From: Clostridiales bacterium
GTDB taxonomy: Bacteria > Bacillota > Clostridia > Saccharofermentanales > Saccharofermentanaceae
Direction: 5' to 3'
Assembly: GCA_017958365.1 (NCBI GenBank)
Contig: JAGDCV010000063.1
Span: 1 to 49,600 of the forward strand
Length of the DNA: 49,600 nucleotides
Part shown: positions 16,516 to 28,002 of the stretch, in pieces
Numbering within the stretch: the first letter of the stretch is position 1
How the letters are laid out: every line of letters begins with the position of its first letter
Notes under the pieces: model-generated
Seen by the model: the letters and a program-made list of their open reading frames with translations, nothing else
Told to the model about the DNA's origin: nothing
The model's database searches: none
Made by a program: the position numbers and the translations under genes

Positions 16516-18817
16516 TCTTATGCCTTTCAGATACTATCTTCAGAAAGTCCGATAACGATGTTTTACGGAAGTTATCGGCTTCATTACGAAGCATCTTTCC
16601 AAGCCTTCCTTCAGAGTCGATAATCGTGACTTTGTTACGACCTCTTGTTACTGCAGTATACAGCAGTTTCCTGTTGGTTAATTTGTAATTCATCTTGCCT
16701 AGGACCACAACCACTGAATCGAATTCACATCCCTGTGCCTTGTGAACCGTGACCGCATATGCAAGTTCAACGTCCTTCATCATCTTCTTGGTGTATCCGA
16801 CTTTTCTGTCGTCGTAGATGATGTTGTACTTTCCGCTTAATATATCATAACCGTCAAACTTACCCATCTCTCCGTTAAATATGCCGTACGAGACCTCGTT
16901 GTTTGACGGATCAAAATACTCGATCGAATAGTTATTCTTTATCTGCATTACACTGTCGTCAGGATAAAGATCAAGATCGGATCTCACCTTAACGGGATTA
17001 CCGGAGTCTTCGTTATGTTTTTGCTGAAGAATCACATTAAGATTCTCGGTACCTAATGTATTGCGCCTGGTAGGACTTAATATCGCACAATCCGCATTAC
17101 GGTTCCCGATAGATAACCGCTCGATCACAGGCAATGCTTCTTCATCACTTGCAGTCGTGATTATCTCGAAGTCATCACCCGATACCGGGTACTCTCCTCG
17201 TAGTATCCTTACGGCGTTGGAAGCAATCGAACTTTCCTCGTCCTGACGGAACGTGTATTCGAGCCTGACATTAGGTATCGAAGGACATGAAAGAAGGTCG
17301 GCAAGCACGTTTCCCGCACCTACGGACGGAAGCTGTTCAGGATCTCCCACGAGTATCAAAGAAGCTCCCGGCCTCAATGCATCGAGCAGCGCTTTAAACA
17401 GGAATATGTCTATCATCGAAGCCTCATCGGCAACGACCACCCTGCACTCGAGAGGATTATGTGAATTCCTTCCGAAGAAAGCCTTTGTACCGCCGTCTTC
17501 GTCATCATCGGCAGGGGCACTCATTTCCAATAGTCTGTGTATGGTTGAAGCCTCAACACCTGAAGCTTCCGATAATCTCTTCGCTGCCCTTCCCGTGGGG
17601 GCACAGAATTCAAAATCGATGTTATTGTCCTTGAAGTGTTGTGCAAGGATCGAGGTTATCGTAGTCTTACCCGTACCCGGTCCGCCCGTTACTATCGCCA
17701 GAGGAGAATACATGCAAAGAAAAAGCGCATCCTCCTGGAGTTTATCGAGTTCTATGCACCTTTCACGGCCCATCTTACGGATGAGTTCACGGGTCTTTTC
17801 CTCATCGGGTTTCCTGGTCTTCGCATCAATGAAACTCTCGATCTCCTTCTTGATCGCAGCCTCCGTTCCGAAGTATTCGCAAGAAGTTATCCTCGCGCCT
17901 TCATCATCGATATCACAACCTCTGCACTTGCCGTCTTTAAACTGAAAGATCGTAATGAACTTATCCGTCTTAGCCCTATCCAAAGCATCGCGGTAAAGCC
18001 CGTCGAATATCTCCTCCGGAATCTGACCACCTGTGTTTGAAGCAACGAGTGAAATGACTTTATTACGGACAGTTGAAGGCTCAAGATAAGTATCACCATT
18101 CTCCTCAAGAATCGACGAGACTGCACCCGCTATCGCACCTTCAAAGCGGGTTATGCTTAAAGGCTCCGTGTTGAGTCTCTTGGCTATGCTCTCGCAGGTC
18201 TCGAACCCTATACCGCTTATCTTCATGAGTATGTACGGATTGTCTTCGATCTTATCCTTGCAGGTAAGACCGAATTCATCATAGGCCTTGACCGACTGCT
18301 TATGCGTAAGTCCCATTAGTCGAAGATCAAATATGAGTCTTAAACGTGACTCATTCTCCTCGATCTCATTACTTACTGCCACTGCCTTCTCGATACCAAA
18401 GCCCGGTATCTTCTCCGGGATGGTATCCGGCTCATTAAGAAATACATCTATAACACTCTCGCCGAACTGTTCAGCGAGTAGTTTTCCGGTCTTCTGCCCT
18501 ACTCCGTCAAAGTTATCAGAAAGGAAAGCACTTATGTAATTACGGGTCGTCTCATCATCCGCAACAAGTTCTATCGAGGCTGCACTTATCTGAGGTTTCT
18601 CCTGATATGAAGTGACGAGTCCGGAGACCTTAAACTTAAGTCCCGGGACGATGTCGCCGCCGTATTTTCCTTTAACGGATATGCCGCCTTTGCAGGCAAA
18701 GATAACAAAGCCCGAATTCTCATAAATAAGTTTGACGGCTGTCACAATGACGCCGTCAAGCTCAGTTCCTATATCAGCTTTTGTAAGCCTTTTGATCTCT
18801 TTTCCGGTTTGATCCAT
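16502..18817 (-). CDS. recD2: RecD2-type ATP-dependent DNA helicase
   Basis: This superfamily 1B 5'-3' DNA helicase acts in replication-fork maintenance and repair in bacteria without RecBCD. The 771 residues are close to the family size of about 740-800. The N-terminal OB-like region is followed by tandem helix-hairpin-helix segments (around 100-230). Walker A GGPGTGKTT is at 378-386, Walker B is VVADEASMID, and further helicase motifs include LVGDPEQLPSVGAGNVLAD, LEYTFRQ and the C-terminal AYAVTVHKAQGCEFD. The start lies 4 bp after the metK stop. The long N-terminal extension separates RecD2 from RecD of RecBCD. Confidence 0.95.
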   Translation of the reverse strand: MDQTGKEIKRLTKADIGTELDGVIVTAVKLIYENSGFVIFACKGGISVKGKYGGDIVPGLKFKVSGLVTSYQEKPQISAASIELVADDETTRNYISAFLSDNFDGVGQKTGKLLAEQFGESVIDVFLNEPDTIPEKIPGFGIEKAVAVSNEIEENESRLRLIFDLRLMGLTHKQSVKAYDEFGLTCKDKIEDNPYILMKISGIGFETCESIAKRLNTEPLSITRFEGAIAGAVSSILEENGDTYLEPSTVRNKVISLVASNTGGQIPEEIFDGLYRDALDRAKTDKFITIFQFKDGKCRGCDIDDEGARITSCEYFGTEAAIKKEIESFIDAKTRKPDEEKTRELIRKMGRERCIELDKLQEDALFLCMYSPLAIVTGGPGTGKTTITSILAQHFKDNNIDFEFCAPTGRAAKRLSEASGVEASTIHRLLEMSAPADDDEDGGTKAFFGRNSHNPLECRVVVADEASMIDIFLFKALLDALRPGASLILVGDPEQLPSVGAGNVLADLLSCPSIPNVRLEYTFRQDEESSIASNAVRILRGEYPVSGDDFEIITTASDEEALPVIERLSIGNRNADCAILSPTRRNTLGTENLNVILQQKHNEDSGNPVKVRSDLDLYPDDSVMQIKNNYSIEYFDPSNNEVSYGIFNGEMGKFDGYDILSGKYNIIYDDRKVGYTKKMMKDVELAYAVTVHKAQGCEFDSVVVVLGKMNYKLTNRKLLYTAVTRGRNKVTIIDSEGRLGKMLRNEADNFRKTSLSDFLKIVSERHKNESS

Positions 18818-18821
18818 CAGA

Positions 18822-20012
18822 TCAGATCTTGGATGCTTCCTCTCTTATTGCATCGACCATGTCGAGCTTTTCCCAGGTGAATGTATCTTCATCTCTTCCG
18901 AAGTGACCATATGCAGCTGTCTTCTTATAGATGGGACGGCGCAGGTCAAGATTCTTGATTATGGAAGCAGGTCTTAGATCAAAGAGCTTGTTAACGATCT
19001 CACCGATCTTTGCATCGTCGATGGTACCTGTACCGAATGTATCAACCATTACGGATACAGGGCGCGCAACACCGATTGCATAAGCAATCTGTACTTCACA
19101 CTCCTTTGCAAGCCCTGACGCTACCACGTTCTTCGCGATGTGACGTGCTGCATAAGCTGCACTTCTGTCAACCTTCGTCGGATCCTTACCGGAGAAGCAT
19201 CCGCCGCCGTGACGGCCGAATCCGCCGTATGTATCAACAATGATCTTTCTTCCCGTAAGACCAACGTCACCTGCAGGTCCGCCGATAACAAATCTTCCCG
19301 TAGGATTGATGAAGATCTTTGTGTCATTATCAAGGAGATTGGAAGGAAGAACTGCCTTGATAACGTTATCGATGATAAAGTTTCTCAAAGTCTCGGCATC
19401 AACTGAATCCTTATGCTGAGTAGAGATAACGACAGTATCGATCCTCTTGGGTGTGGGACCGTCGTACTCAACAGTTACCTGGCTCTTACCGTCAGGTCTT
19501 AAGAAACTGTCGGGATCTGCCTTTCTGACTTCAGCAAGCTTCTTTGTGAGCTTGTGTGAAAGTGAGACAGGAAGAGGCATGTACTCAGGTGTATCGTCAT
19601 TCGCGTAGCCGAACATCATACCCTGGTCACCTGCACCTGTATCAAGCTGCCCTTCACCTCTTGTCTCAAGTGCATCATTAACACCCTGTGCAATGTCAGG
19701 TGACTGCTCGTCGATGGAAGTAAGGACTGCACATGTCTTGTAGTCAAAGCCTACATCACTTCCGTCGTATCCGATCTCTCTTATCGTATCTCTTGCAACA
19801 GACGCAATATCTACGTAAGCAGATGTGGAAATCTCTCCTGCGATCATTACCATACCGGTCGCTGCAAATGTCTCACATGCGACTCTGGCCTCCGGATCGT
19901 TAGATAATATCGCATCCAGGACTGCATCAGAGATCTGATCACATATCTTATCGGGATGACCTTCCGTAACCGACTCGGAAGTAAAGAGCCACTTTCCGCT
20001 CGTCTTTTTCAT
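18822..20012 (-). CDS. metK: S-adenosylmethionine synthetase
   Basis: This cytoplasmic enzyme makes SAM from methionine and ATP. The 396 residues are a standard length, and the diagnostic blocks are present: [20 protein letters not shown] at the N-terminus, the methionine-loop region [12 protein letters not shown] and the P-loop-like [25 protein letters not shown] site lies 9 bases before the ATG. A strong promoter sits about 32 bp upstream; there is no SAM riboswitch in the 168-bp leader region, so control by SAM, if any, is by another route. The downstream genes recD2 and comF are packed behind it. Confidence 0.99.
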   Translation of the reverse strand: MKKTSGKWLFTSESVTEGHPDKICDQISDAVLDAILSNDPEARVACETFAATGMVMIAGEISTSAYVDIASVARDTIREIGYDGSDVGFDYKTCAVLTSIDEQSPDIAQGVNDALETRGEGQLDTGAGDQGMMFGYANDDTPEYMPLPVSLSHKLTKKLAEVRKADPDSFLRPDGKSQVTVEYDGPTPKRIDTVVISTQHKDSVDAETLRNFIIDNVIKAVLPSNLLDNDTKIFINPTGRFVIGGPAGDVGLTGRKIIVDTYGGFGRHGGGCFSGKDPTKVDRSAAYAARHIAKNVVASGLAKECEVQIAYAIGVARPVSVMVDTFGTGTIDDAKIGEIVNKLFDLRPASIIKNLDLRRPIYKKTAAYGHFGRDEDTFTWEKLDMVDAIREEASKI

Positions 20013-20043
20013 GTTTTTAAGCCTCCGCTGATTTTTGACACCT

Positions 20044-20072
20044 ATTCTACCATTATGCTACTACGCACTCAA
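20044..20072 (-). promoter_or_regulatory. Promoter of metK-recD2-comF
   Basis: TTGAGT (20067-20072), a 17-bp spacer and TAGAAT (20044-20049) on the minus strand, about 32 bp before the metK start. Confidence 0.8.
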
Positions 20073-20080
20073 CAGCCACC

Positions 20081-20109
20081 TTTGTCGTTTTTTGTCGTTT
20101 TTTGTCGTC
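20081..20109. repeat. Three phased 10-bp repeats (A-tracts) upstream of the metK promoter
   Basis: The unit TTTGTCGTTT is repeated at 20081 and 20091 and in part at 20101. On the minus strand this is ACGAC followed by A-runs spaced exactly one helical turn apart, ending about 9 bp upstream of the metK -35 box. Such phased A-tracts bend DNA and can act as an UP element. Confidence 0.75.
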
Positions 20110-20180
20110 ATTTCGTAGGCAAATCCCACTTTGAAACACTGTAAGATACGGTTAATGACCAAGCGAAAGGAATAAGGGCT

Positions 20181-21092
20181 ATGGCATTCGGAATATTGAT
20201 CTACGAGAAGGATGATTATCTTTATTCGCTCATCAGGGAAAGACTGTCATCAAGGTTTCCCCAGGCGTATATAGATAAGGCGGACAATCCGGGCTTAAGC
20301 ACTGATTTTAAGCTAATTACGGACATTGTTGTCCTTTACGACAACAAGCAAGGCAGTGCTCCCGTGACAAACTCAGGGCGTGCACCGGTGCCTCTGTTCT
20401 CTGACGATGGCAAGGGTCATCAGATCATCGATATGAGACGGGTGTACAATGACATTCTAATAAGCGGAATCGATGAACAAAACGACGTCTCACGCGCTGT
20501 CGATGATAAGGACAGATTAAGGCTTCTGATAAGTTATGCATATATTGATGAGCGGGAGAACTTCATTAAGCAGGTCATCGGTCCTTCCACTTTTGCATCG
20601 ATGCATCCGATCAGGATAGATCTCATGTCAGGCATAAGGATGCCGGCCCTGTTCACGCATTCAAGAAACGGTTCCATAACGACACTTCTACGTAAATGTG
20701 CCGATAAGAAGTTCGATCCGAATCAGATACTCTCCTACTTAAATCCCGACAGCAACGGATTCCTGTCGGCAGGCAAACCCGAGAATGAAGACGACGTATA
20801 CGATGCGGGTATCGATTCATGCTCGAGACTTATGGCTCTGCTTAAGGCACTGTGCATAAAGGATAACGCGGGTGCATTGGTAGTCGCTGAGGGATGGAGA
20901 GAATCCGAACTCCTGGAACTCATAAGATACTGCGACACCTTACACATTCTTCTTCCCGCAAGGATGTGTACCGAGGATACGGGAATGGTTAAAGAACTCG
21001 GACTGTTCAAAAGAGCACTGACATCAGGAGCACTCATGACTGTCCACTACTGCGAGGATTACAGGGAACAATATGAATCGATCAGAATTTGA
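20181..21092 (+). CDS. First gene of the Tad/Flp locus, possible degenerate TadZ/CpaE-like protein
   Basis: This 303-residue protein has no confident family. The N-terminal 100 residues (ILIYEKDDYLYSLIRERL) have the alternating strand-helix pattern of a receiver-like domain. The C-terminal half (ILSYLNPDSNGFL, ALVVAEGWRESELLELIRYC) resembles a MinD/ParA-type fold without a Walker A motif. Position directly before cpaF, with a 20-bp overlap, is where TadZ/CpaE polar-localisation proteins occur. The assignment rests on context plus weak fold pattern; the missing P-loop would make it a non-hydrolysing scaffold. AAAGGAATAAGGG precedes the start. Confidence 0.5.
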   Translation: MAFGILIYEKDDYLYSLIRERLSSRFPQAYIDKADNPGLSTDFKLITDIVVLYDNKQGSAPVTNSGRAPVPLFSDDGKGHQIIDMRRVYNDILISGIDEQNDVSRAVDDKDRLRLLISYAYIDERENFIKQVIGPSTFASMHPIRIDLMSGIRMPALFTHSRNGSITTLLRKCADKKFDPNQILSYLNPDSNGFLSAGKPENEDDVYDAGIDSCSRLMALLKALCIKDNAGALVVAEGWRESELLELIRYCDTLHILLPARMCTEDTGMVKELGLFKRALTSGALMTVHYCEDYREQYESIRI

Positions 21093-22275
21093 TACAACTG
21101 AGATAAAGGAAAAGTTGATCTACTATGTCCTGAGCGTTCTTCGAACCGAATCAGATCCGTCCGATGACAGACTCAAGGAGATAATATCGGAAGTCATCGG
21201 CATAGATAAGAACACGGCAGAATTACCGCTTGAAGACAAGCGATTCCTGGCACAAAACGTGTTCAACAGTTTAAGAAGACTTGATGTTATCGAGCCTCTT
21301 ATGGAAGACCCGTCAGTTACTGAGATCATGGTAAACGGACCCGATAAGGTCTTCTATGAACGTGGTGGCAAACTTTATAAATCAGACATCAGATTTAAAG
21401 ATGCAGAATCTTTGAAGACTGTAATATCATGCTTCTTTGCAAACAGGAACAGACCGCTTAACGAAGCCAATCCCATATCCGACTTAAGACTTCCTGACGG
21501 GTCACGAGCAAACTGTGTTTTACCGCCTGTGGCACCTGACGGTCCGATAGTAACTATACGTAAGTTTACGGGAATCTCACACGATATCGTAACGCTAATA
21601 AGACAGGGGTTCATAAGCGAAGAAGCAGCAAGATTTCTATGCGACTGCGTAAAGAACAAGAAGACCATATTCCTGTGCGGCGGAACTGGGTCAGGTAAGA
21701 CTACTTTTTTGAATGTGCTCTCGAGCTTCATACCATCGAGTGAACGAGTCGTAACCATAGAAGACTCTGCCGAACTTAACCTTAAGGGAATCGATAATCT
21801 CGTGCGGATGGAAGCGAGACTGCCGGGACCTGACGGAAGCGGAGAAGTAAACATCGGAATGATGATAAGAGCCGCGCTTCGAATGAGACCGGACAGGATA
21901 ATCGTGGGAGAAGTCAGAGGCAGTGAAAGCGCTGACATGATGCACGCACTTAACACCGGTCACAGAGGCAGTCTCAGCACAGCTCATGCGAACTCATGTC
22001 TTGAGATGCTTGAGCGTTTAACAGGAATGATAATGGCCGGATCCGCCCTTCCCTACGATGCGATCATGACTCAGCTTTCAATGGGAATAGACATCATGGT
22101 TCACATAACAAGAGACAGGAACGGAAGAAGATATGTTGATGAGATATGTTCCGTTCTTCCATCGAAGGGGAAAGACTTTAACCTTAAGCATTTGTTCAGG
22201 AATATGAGGGGAGATAATTGTGAAAGAATTTGTGATATCGAAGAACTTAAAATTACATGCTCCTACCAGGGTTGA
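21073..22275 (+). CDS. cpaF: CpaF/TadA-type pilus assembly ATPase
   Basis: This 400-residue type II/IV secretion ATPase powers assembly of Flp (type IVb) pili at the inner face of the membrane. The N-terminal helical region precedes VTEIMVNGPDKVFYERGGKL, a CpaF hallmark. Walker A GGTGSGKTT is at 203-211, the Asp box is near VVTIEDSAELNL, Walker B lies in MRPDRIIVGEVRGSE, and the His box is HRGSLSTAHANS. ACAGGGA lies before the ATG. It overlaps the preceding gene by 20 bp and the following TadB-TadC gene by 56 bp, so it is translationally coupled on both sides. Confidence 0.95.
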   Translation: MNRSEFDTTEIKEKLIYYVLSVLRTESDPSDDRLKEIISEVIGIDKNTAELPLEDKRFLAQNVFNSLRRLDVIEPLMEDPSVTEIMVNGPDKVFYERGGKLYKSDIRFKDAESLKTVISCFFANRNRPLNEANPISDLRLPDGSRANCVLPPVAPDGPIVTIRKFTGISHDIVTLIRQGFISEEAARFLCDCVKNKKTIFLCGGTGSGKTTFLNVLSSFIPSSERVVTIEDSAELNLKGIDNLVRMEARLPGPDGSGEVNIGMMIRAALRMRPDRIIVGEVRGSESADMMHALNTGHRGSLSTAHANSCLEMLERLTGMIMAGSALPYDAIMTQLSMGIDIMVHITRDRNGRRYVDEICSVLPSKGKDFNLKHLFRNMRGDNCERICDIEELKITCSYQG

Positions 22276-23776
22276 TAACGACAGGATAAGAGAATTTCTT
22301 ATTAAACACCTGTGGGTCTATCCTCTGTTTGTGGCTGTCGTCTATTCGATCTCTTCTTTCTTCATGACGGCGCAGTTACCGAGGATCATTACAAGCCTCA
22401 TCCTCGGATATTTCCCCTGGAGAGAGTCGATGAAGAAGATATTCTCAGGCAACTATAAGCACATGAGAACGCAGCTTCTCATCCTGCTTCAGGTGCTTAC
22501 AACAAGTGTGAGCAGCGGTTACTCGATTGAGAAATCGCTCACACTGATAAGGCCTGTCATCGAGCATTCATTCGGAAGCAGAAGCATACTTATCAATCCT
22601 CTTATCACGCTTGAGAACAACATCAAAGTACATATGAATCTCGATAAAGCTCTCGATATCTTCTCACGCGAGATAGACTTTCCGGAGACGATACCCATCT
22701 TTCATGCGCTCGCAATCTCTTCTGACATAGGGAACAATTCACTTGCAATCTTAAGAAGCTCGTGTCAGATGCTTTCAGAAATGAATGCGGTACAAAATGA
22801 GATAAGTGCTGCCAACGCGGGAAAGAATGCAGAAGCCGTTATGCTTTGCATCATGCCGTTCATGATAACAGCCGCTCTGGATAAGATGGGAGGCGGATAT
22901 CTTGAGACTGCAAGATTATCAAAGGTGGGTTCGGTAATACTGATAGCTGCATTTACCGTAGGAGTAATAGCCGCAGCTTTACTATTCCGCTTCATGACAC
23001 ATTCGGAGAAACCCGTAAAGGTACTATCTGATGACCCGGCATCTGATACCACACCTGAAACGAAGACGCCGCTTACGGACATCCTTCACAGGTTTATGCC
23101 GACGGAATTCATTGCATCAAGACATGAACTGTTTAATGAGATATCGATGAATCCGAGGATCTCATATGAAAGATATCTTAAGAAGCAGTTGATCACATGC
23201 TTCGCGGTCCTTGCAGCATCATTAACGGTTCTTTATATCGCGAAGATCAAGCTTATCTTCGCGCCGTTACTTGCAATAGGTATCGGTTTTCTCGGAGTGT
23301 ATGACGTGCGCAAGAACGCAGAGTTACGAAGAGAGGAATTAATGCGGGACATGCCGCTATTCCTGTGTCTTATCTACACATTACTTGAAGCGGGACTTCA
23401 GCTTCCCAAGGCCATAGAGATCTGTTCATATGCATTTAAAGACAGCAACGGTCTCTCGTCTGAGATCAGGAACTTGAGGGCGATGATGCTAAGCGGAATG
23501 ACTTCTTCTGATGCCGTAGAAAGGCTGTCACTTCGCATACAGATACCCGAAGCACAGTCCGCACTTTTGCTTGTTGCAAGATACGGAAGACTGGGCACAT
23601 CTGAAGTCCTCGGACTTTTATCACTGCAGGCATCGGCATGCTGGAATCTGTGCCGTAACGCAGCCCGCAAGAAACAGGAGCGCGAAGCATTGGGGCTTCT
23701 GTTTCCGATGACACTCGATTTCCTGTGCGTGCTCATGGTAGCAACAACACCGGCAATAATCTCACTGGGTATATAG
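22220..23776 (+). CDS. Fused TadB-TadC pilus platform protein (two T2SSF domains)
   Basis: This 518-residue integral membrane protein would form the inner-membrane platform of the Flp pilus machine. Most Tad systems have two separate genes, tadB and tadC; here two complete modules are joined. Module one has helices at about 33-68, a type II secretion F-type domain at about 80-200 and helices at about 207-260. A polar linker (about 262-310) follows. Module two has helices near 320-355, a second F domain at about 370-480 and a terminal helix near 488-512. The start is GTG at 22220, six bases after GAGGGGAG and 56 bp inside cpaF. I see no sign of frameshift or decay at the junction. Confidence 0.85.
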   Translation: MKEFVISKNLKLHAPTRVDNDRIREFLIKHLWVYPLFVAVVYSISSFFMTAQLPRIITSLILGYFPWRESMKKIFSGNYKHMRTQLLILLQVLTTSVSSGYSIEKSLTLIRPVIEHSFGSRSILINPLITLENNIKVHMNLDKALDIFSREIDFPETIPIFHALAISSDIGNNSLAILRSSCQMLSEMNAVQNEISAANAGKNAEAVMLCIMPFMITAALDKMGGGYLETARLSKVGSVILIAAFTVGVIAAALLFRFMTHSEKPVKVLSDDPASDTTPETKTPLTDILHRFMPTEFIASRHELFNEISMNPRISYERYLKKQLITCFAVLAASLTVLYIAKIKLIFAPLLAIGIGFLGVYDVRKNAELRREELMRDMPLFLCLIYTLLEAGLQLPKAIEICSYAFKDSNGLSSEIRNLRAMMLSGMTSSDAVERLSLRIQIPEAQSALLLVARYGRLGTSEVLGLLSLQASACWNLCRNAARKKQEREALGLLFPMTLDFLCVLMVATTPAIISLGI

Positions 23777-23799
23777 AAAATGCAAAGGAGGTAAGGGAT

Positions 23800-23973
23800 A
23801 TGCAAAAGACAAGTGTCAGAAACAAACACGGTATGGGAACTGTGGAGATCGTAATAATCATAGCAGTTCTGGTAGCACTTGCTCTTGTATTCAGAGCGGG
23901 TCTAATGAGATATGCAGATAACGTAATGAACTTCGTCTTTGATGAAGGCAGGATAACCGGTGCATTCGGTTAA
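23800..23973 (+). CDS. flp: Flp-family type IVb pilin
   Basis: This 57-residue small pilin is the structural subunit of the Flp pilus. After a short basic leader (MQKTSVRNKHG), the mature N-terminus would be MGTVE, with the Glu at position 5 required for prepilin-peptidase cleavage and assembly. A single long hydrophobic helix follows (IVIIIAVLVALALVF). The start at 23800 is fixed by a near-perfect AAAGGAGGT at 23784-23792; a longer frame to 23725 has no such site. The very strong ribosome binding site fits a protein needed in high copy. No prepilin peptidase is encoded in the window. Confidence 0.88.
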   Translation: MQKTSVRNKHGMGTVEIVIIIAVLVALALVFRAGLMRYADNVMNFVFDEGRITGAFG

Positions 23974-24011
23974 ATAAAATAAAGGATTTACATAATTCGG
24001 ATCAAAAAACT

Positions 24012-25127
24012 ATGGAGATAAGGAAAGGTCCCTACGGACATTTTGTAATTGAAAGAATCGAAGACATGGGCTCTATTCATGAGTATACCCGTGAGATTAT
24101 CGCAGAAAACATTCCGGGTCACATGCTCCCTCTTTATATAATTCCAACTGTAAACTGCTACGAGTCATCATATGATTTCTCAGGTCTCAAACCAATACGT
24201 ATCCTTGTTCCCGAAGGCCTTGAACAGATCAACAGACTCCGTGCGGCTCTGGGGGACCTTCTCCTTACTCTTACTTCATTACCTGACCTGTTGCTATCAC
24301 CTTCACAGGTCATTCTTGATGAACAATACATATTCACTGATGAGAAATATACAGAGTTTAAAGTCTGCGTCAGACCTTATAAGACCGACCCGTCAAAGCT
24401 TGGTATATCTTCCCTTTCCGGTACCGGTCTTACTTCTTTCCTTAAATCACAGATCATATCGTCTTTGTTGTCGCCCGAAGAGGTCGACGGGATCATCTAT
24501 GCGGTCGAAGAGAACGACTCAGACCTTCTGGCAAAACAATCAGAACTCATCTCGCAGCCGTTAACAGAACCGGTTAAAGAGAATGTGCTATTTAAGATGA
24601 TAGAAGCAAAGATGACTATTCTTCTTTGCCTGGTGTCACTGATACTTGTTCTTCTTAAGATACACTCACTATCTATGCTTGCACTGTTCGGCTCGATCTG
24701 TTTCATGGTAAAAACGAAGAAGATAATAGATGACAAACCTGAGATCGAGGTTGGCAAAGGAACGGAATCTAAGAAGAAAGACATGCTGTTCGGTGACTTT
24801 AATGAGACTACAGGCGGACTTGATTCGATCATACTGACTAACATCGATCCTGACTCGGGAGAAGAAGAAAGACTATCAATCTACACAGACACGGCAGCCA
24901 TCGGATCGGACCGTTTCCTGTGCGATATCTACTCCCCCGACAAAGAGATGTCACCCATTCATGCTCAGATAAAAAAGACAGGAAGATCGTATTACGTAAC
25001 CGACGTATCAGTTAACAACATGACATTTCTTGATAACGTAAGACTTGATCCCAAACATGATTATGAGATCAAAAACGGCCAGACACTGATGTGCGGCCGC
25101 CGTGAATTCAAGATAGAGATAATGTGA
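24012..25127 (+). CDS. Membrane-anchored FHA-domain protein of the Tad locus (DUF6382-like N-terminus)
   Basis: This 371-residue protein has an N-terminal cytoplasmic domain (1-190) of the type seen beside Firmicutes Flp loci, two close hydrophobic segments at about 200-233, and a C-terminal forkhead-associated domain (about 285-371). The FHA domain has the usual phospho-threonine-binding positions in altered form: IGSDRFLCDI, SPIHAQI and SVNNMTFLDNVRL, with MTF in place of the usual GTF. FHA domains bind phosphothreonine, so the pilus may be controlled by a Ser/Thr kinase elsewhere. The ribosome binding site is weak (CGGAT). Its TGA directly abuts the stop of the convergent atpC gene. Confidence 0.78.
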   Translation: MEIRKGPYGHFVIERIEDMGSIHEYTREIIAENIPGHMLPLYIIPTVNCYESSYDFSGLKPIRILVPEGLEQINRLRAALGDLLLTLTSLPDLLLSPSQVILDEQYIFTDEKYTEFKVCVRPYKTDPSKLGISSLSGTGLTSFLKSQIISSLLSPEEVDGIIYAVEENDSDLLAKQSELISQPLTEPVKENVLFKMIEAKMTILLCLVSLILVLLKIHSLSMLALFGSICFMVKTKKIIDDKPEIEVGKGTESKKKDMLFGDFNETTGGLDSIILTNIDPDSGEEERLSIYTDTAAIGSDRFLCDIYSPDKEMSPIHAQIKKTGRSYYVTDVSVNNMTFLDNVRLDPKHDYEIKNGQTLMCGRREFKIEIM

Positions 25128-25631
25128 TCAGTATGGTTCTTTCCAACCGTATTCTTTGACGAGGATAGCGATTCTTTCCTTCTGATGATCCGAACCGTGG
25201 AGTTCAAGAAGATGTCTTCTTGCTCGGGCCCTGTCCATGGCCTGCTCGATTTCCTGAACCGATACGCGCCTTGCCTCTTTATCTTCGATCTTCTTTGCCT
25301 TCTCAAGATTCTTGACCGCTTCGGTAAACGACTTGCACGTTCTTCTGGGGCTTAAGTCCTCAGGGAACTCGGCCGCGTTACATACGACAAGAACCTTATT
25401 ACTCTCCACCTCACTGTAGCCTTCAGAGACCGTGAAATAACGCTCTTCACCATTTTGAATGAAGTGGGACATTCCCGGTTTTAAAGAAACAATAAGCGGA
25501 GGATGACCTGCCATGAAACCCATCTGACCGTCAGTAGTCGTGATAACTACAGAAGATACATCACCCTCGAAGAACTTCTTATAAGGGGTAACGATAGTAA
25601 GATGCGTTGTATTGTTGACCTGATCAGCCAT
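25128..25631 (-). CDS. atpC: ATP synthase F1 epsilon subunit
   Basis: Epsilon is the central-stalk subunit that couples F1 to the c-ring and can inhibit ATP hydrolysis. The N-terminal beta-sandwich shows LTIVTPYKKFFEGDVSSV and GQMGFMAGHPPLIVSLKPG. The C-terminal two-helix region contains the A-rich, basic EIEQAMDRARARRHLLEL. At 167 residues it is about 30 longer than usual (133-140), with an extra tail (HGSDHQKERIAILVKEYGW) after the last expected helix. It is the last gene of the atp operon, 5 bp after atpD, and its stop abuts the convergent FHA gene. Confidence 0.93.
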   Translation of the reverse strand: MADQVNNTTHLTIVTPYKKFFEGDVSSVVITTTDGQMGFMAGHPPLIVSLKPGMSHFIQNGEERYFTVSEGYSEVESNKVLVVCNAAEFPEDLSPRRTCKSFTEAVKNLEKAKKIEDKEARRVSVQEIEQAMDRARARRHLLELHGSDHQKERIAILVKEYGWKEPY

Positions 25632-25636
25632 GTATG

Positions 25637-28001
<2,365 letters not shown>

Positions 28002-28002
<1 letters not shown>

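Noticed and set aside
20081..20110. CRISPR-like or tandem-repeat array
   Set aside because: Units are 10 bp with no spacers and only about 2.9 copies; phased A-tracts explain it better.
20013..20180. SAM riboswitch upstream of metK
   Set aside because: The leader is only about 37 nt from the predicted start site, and no S-box core sequence is present.
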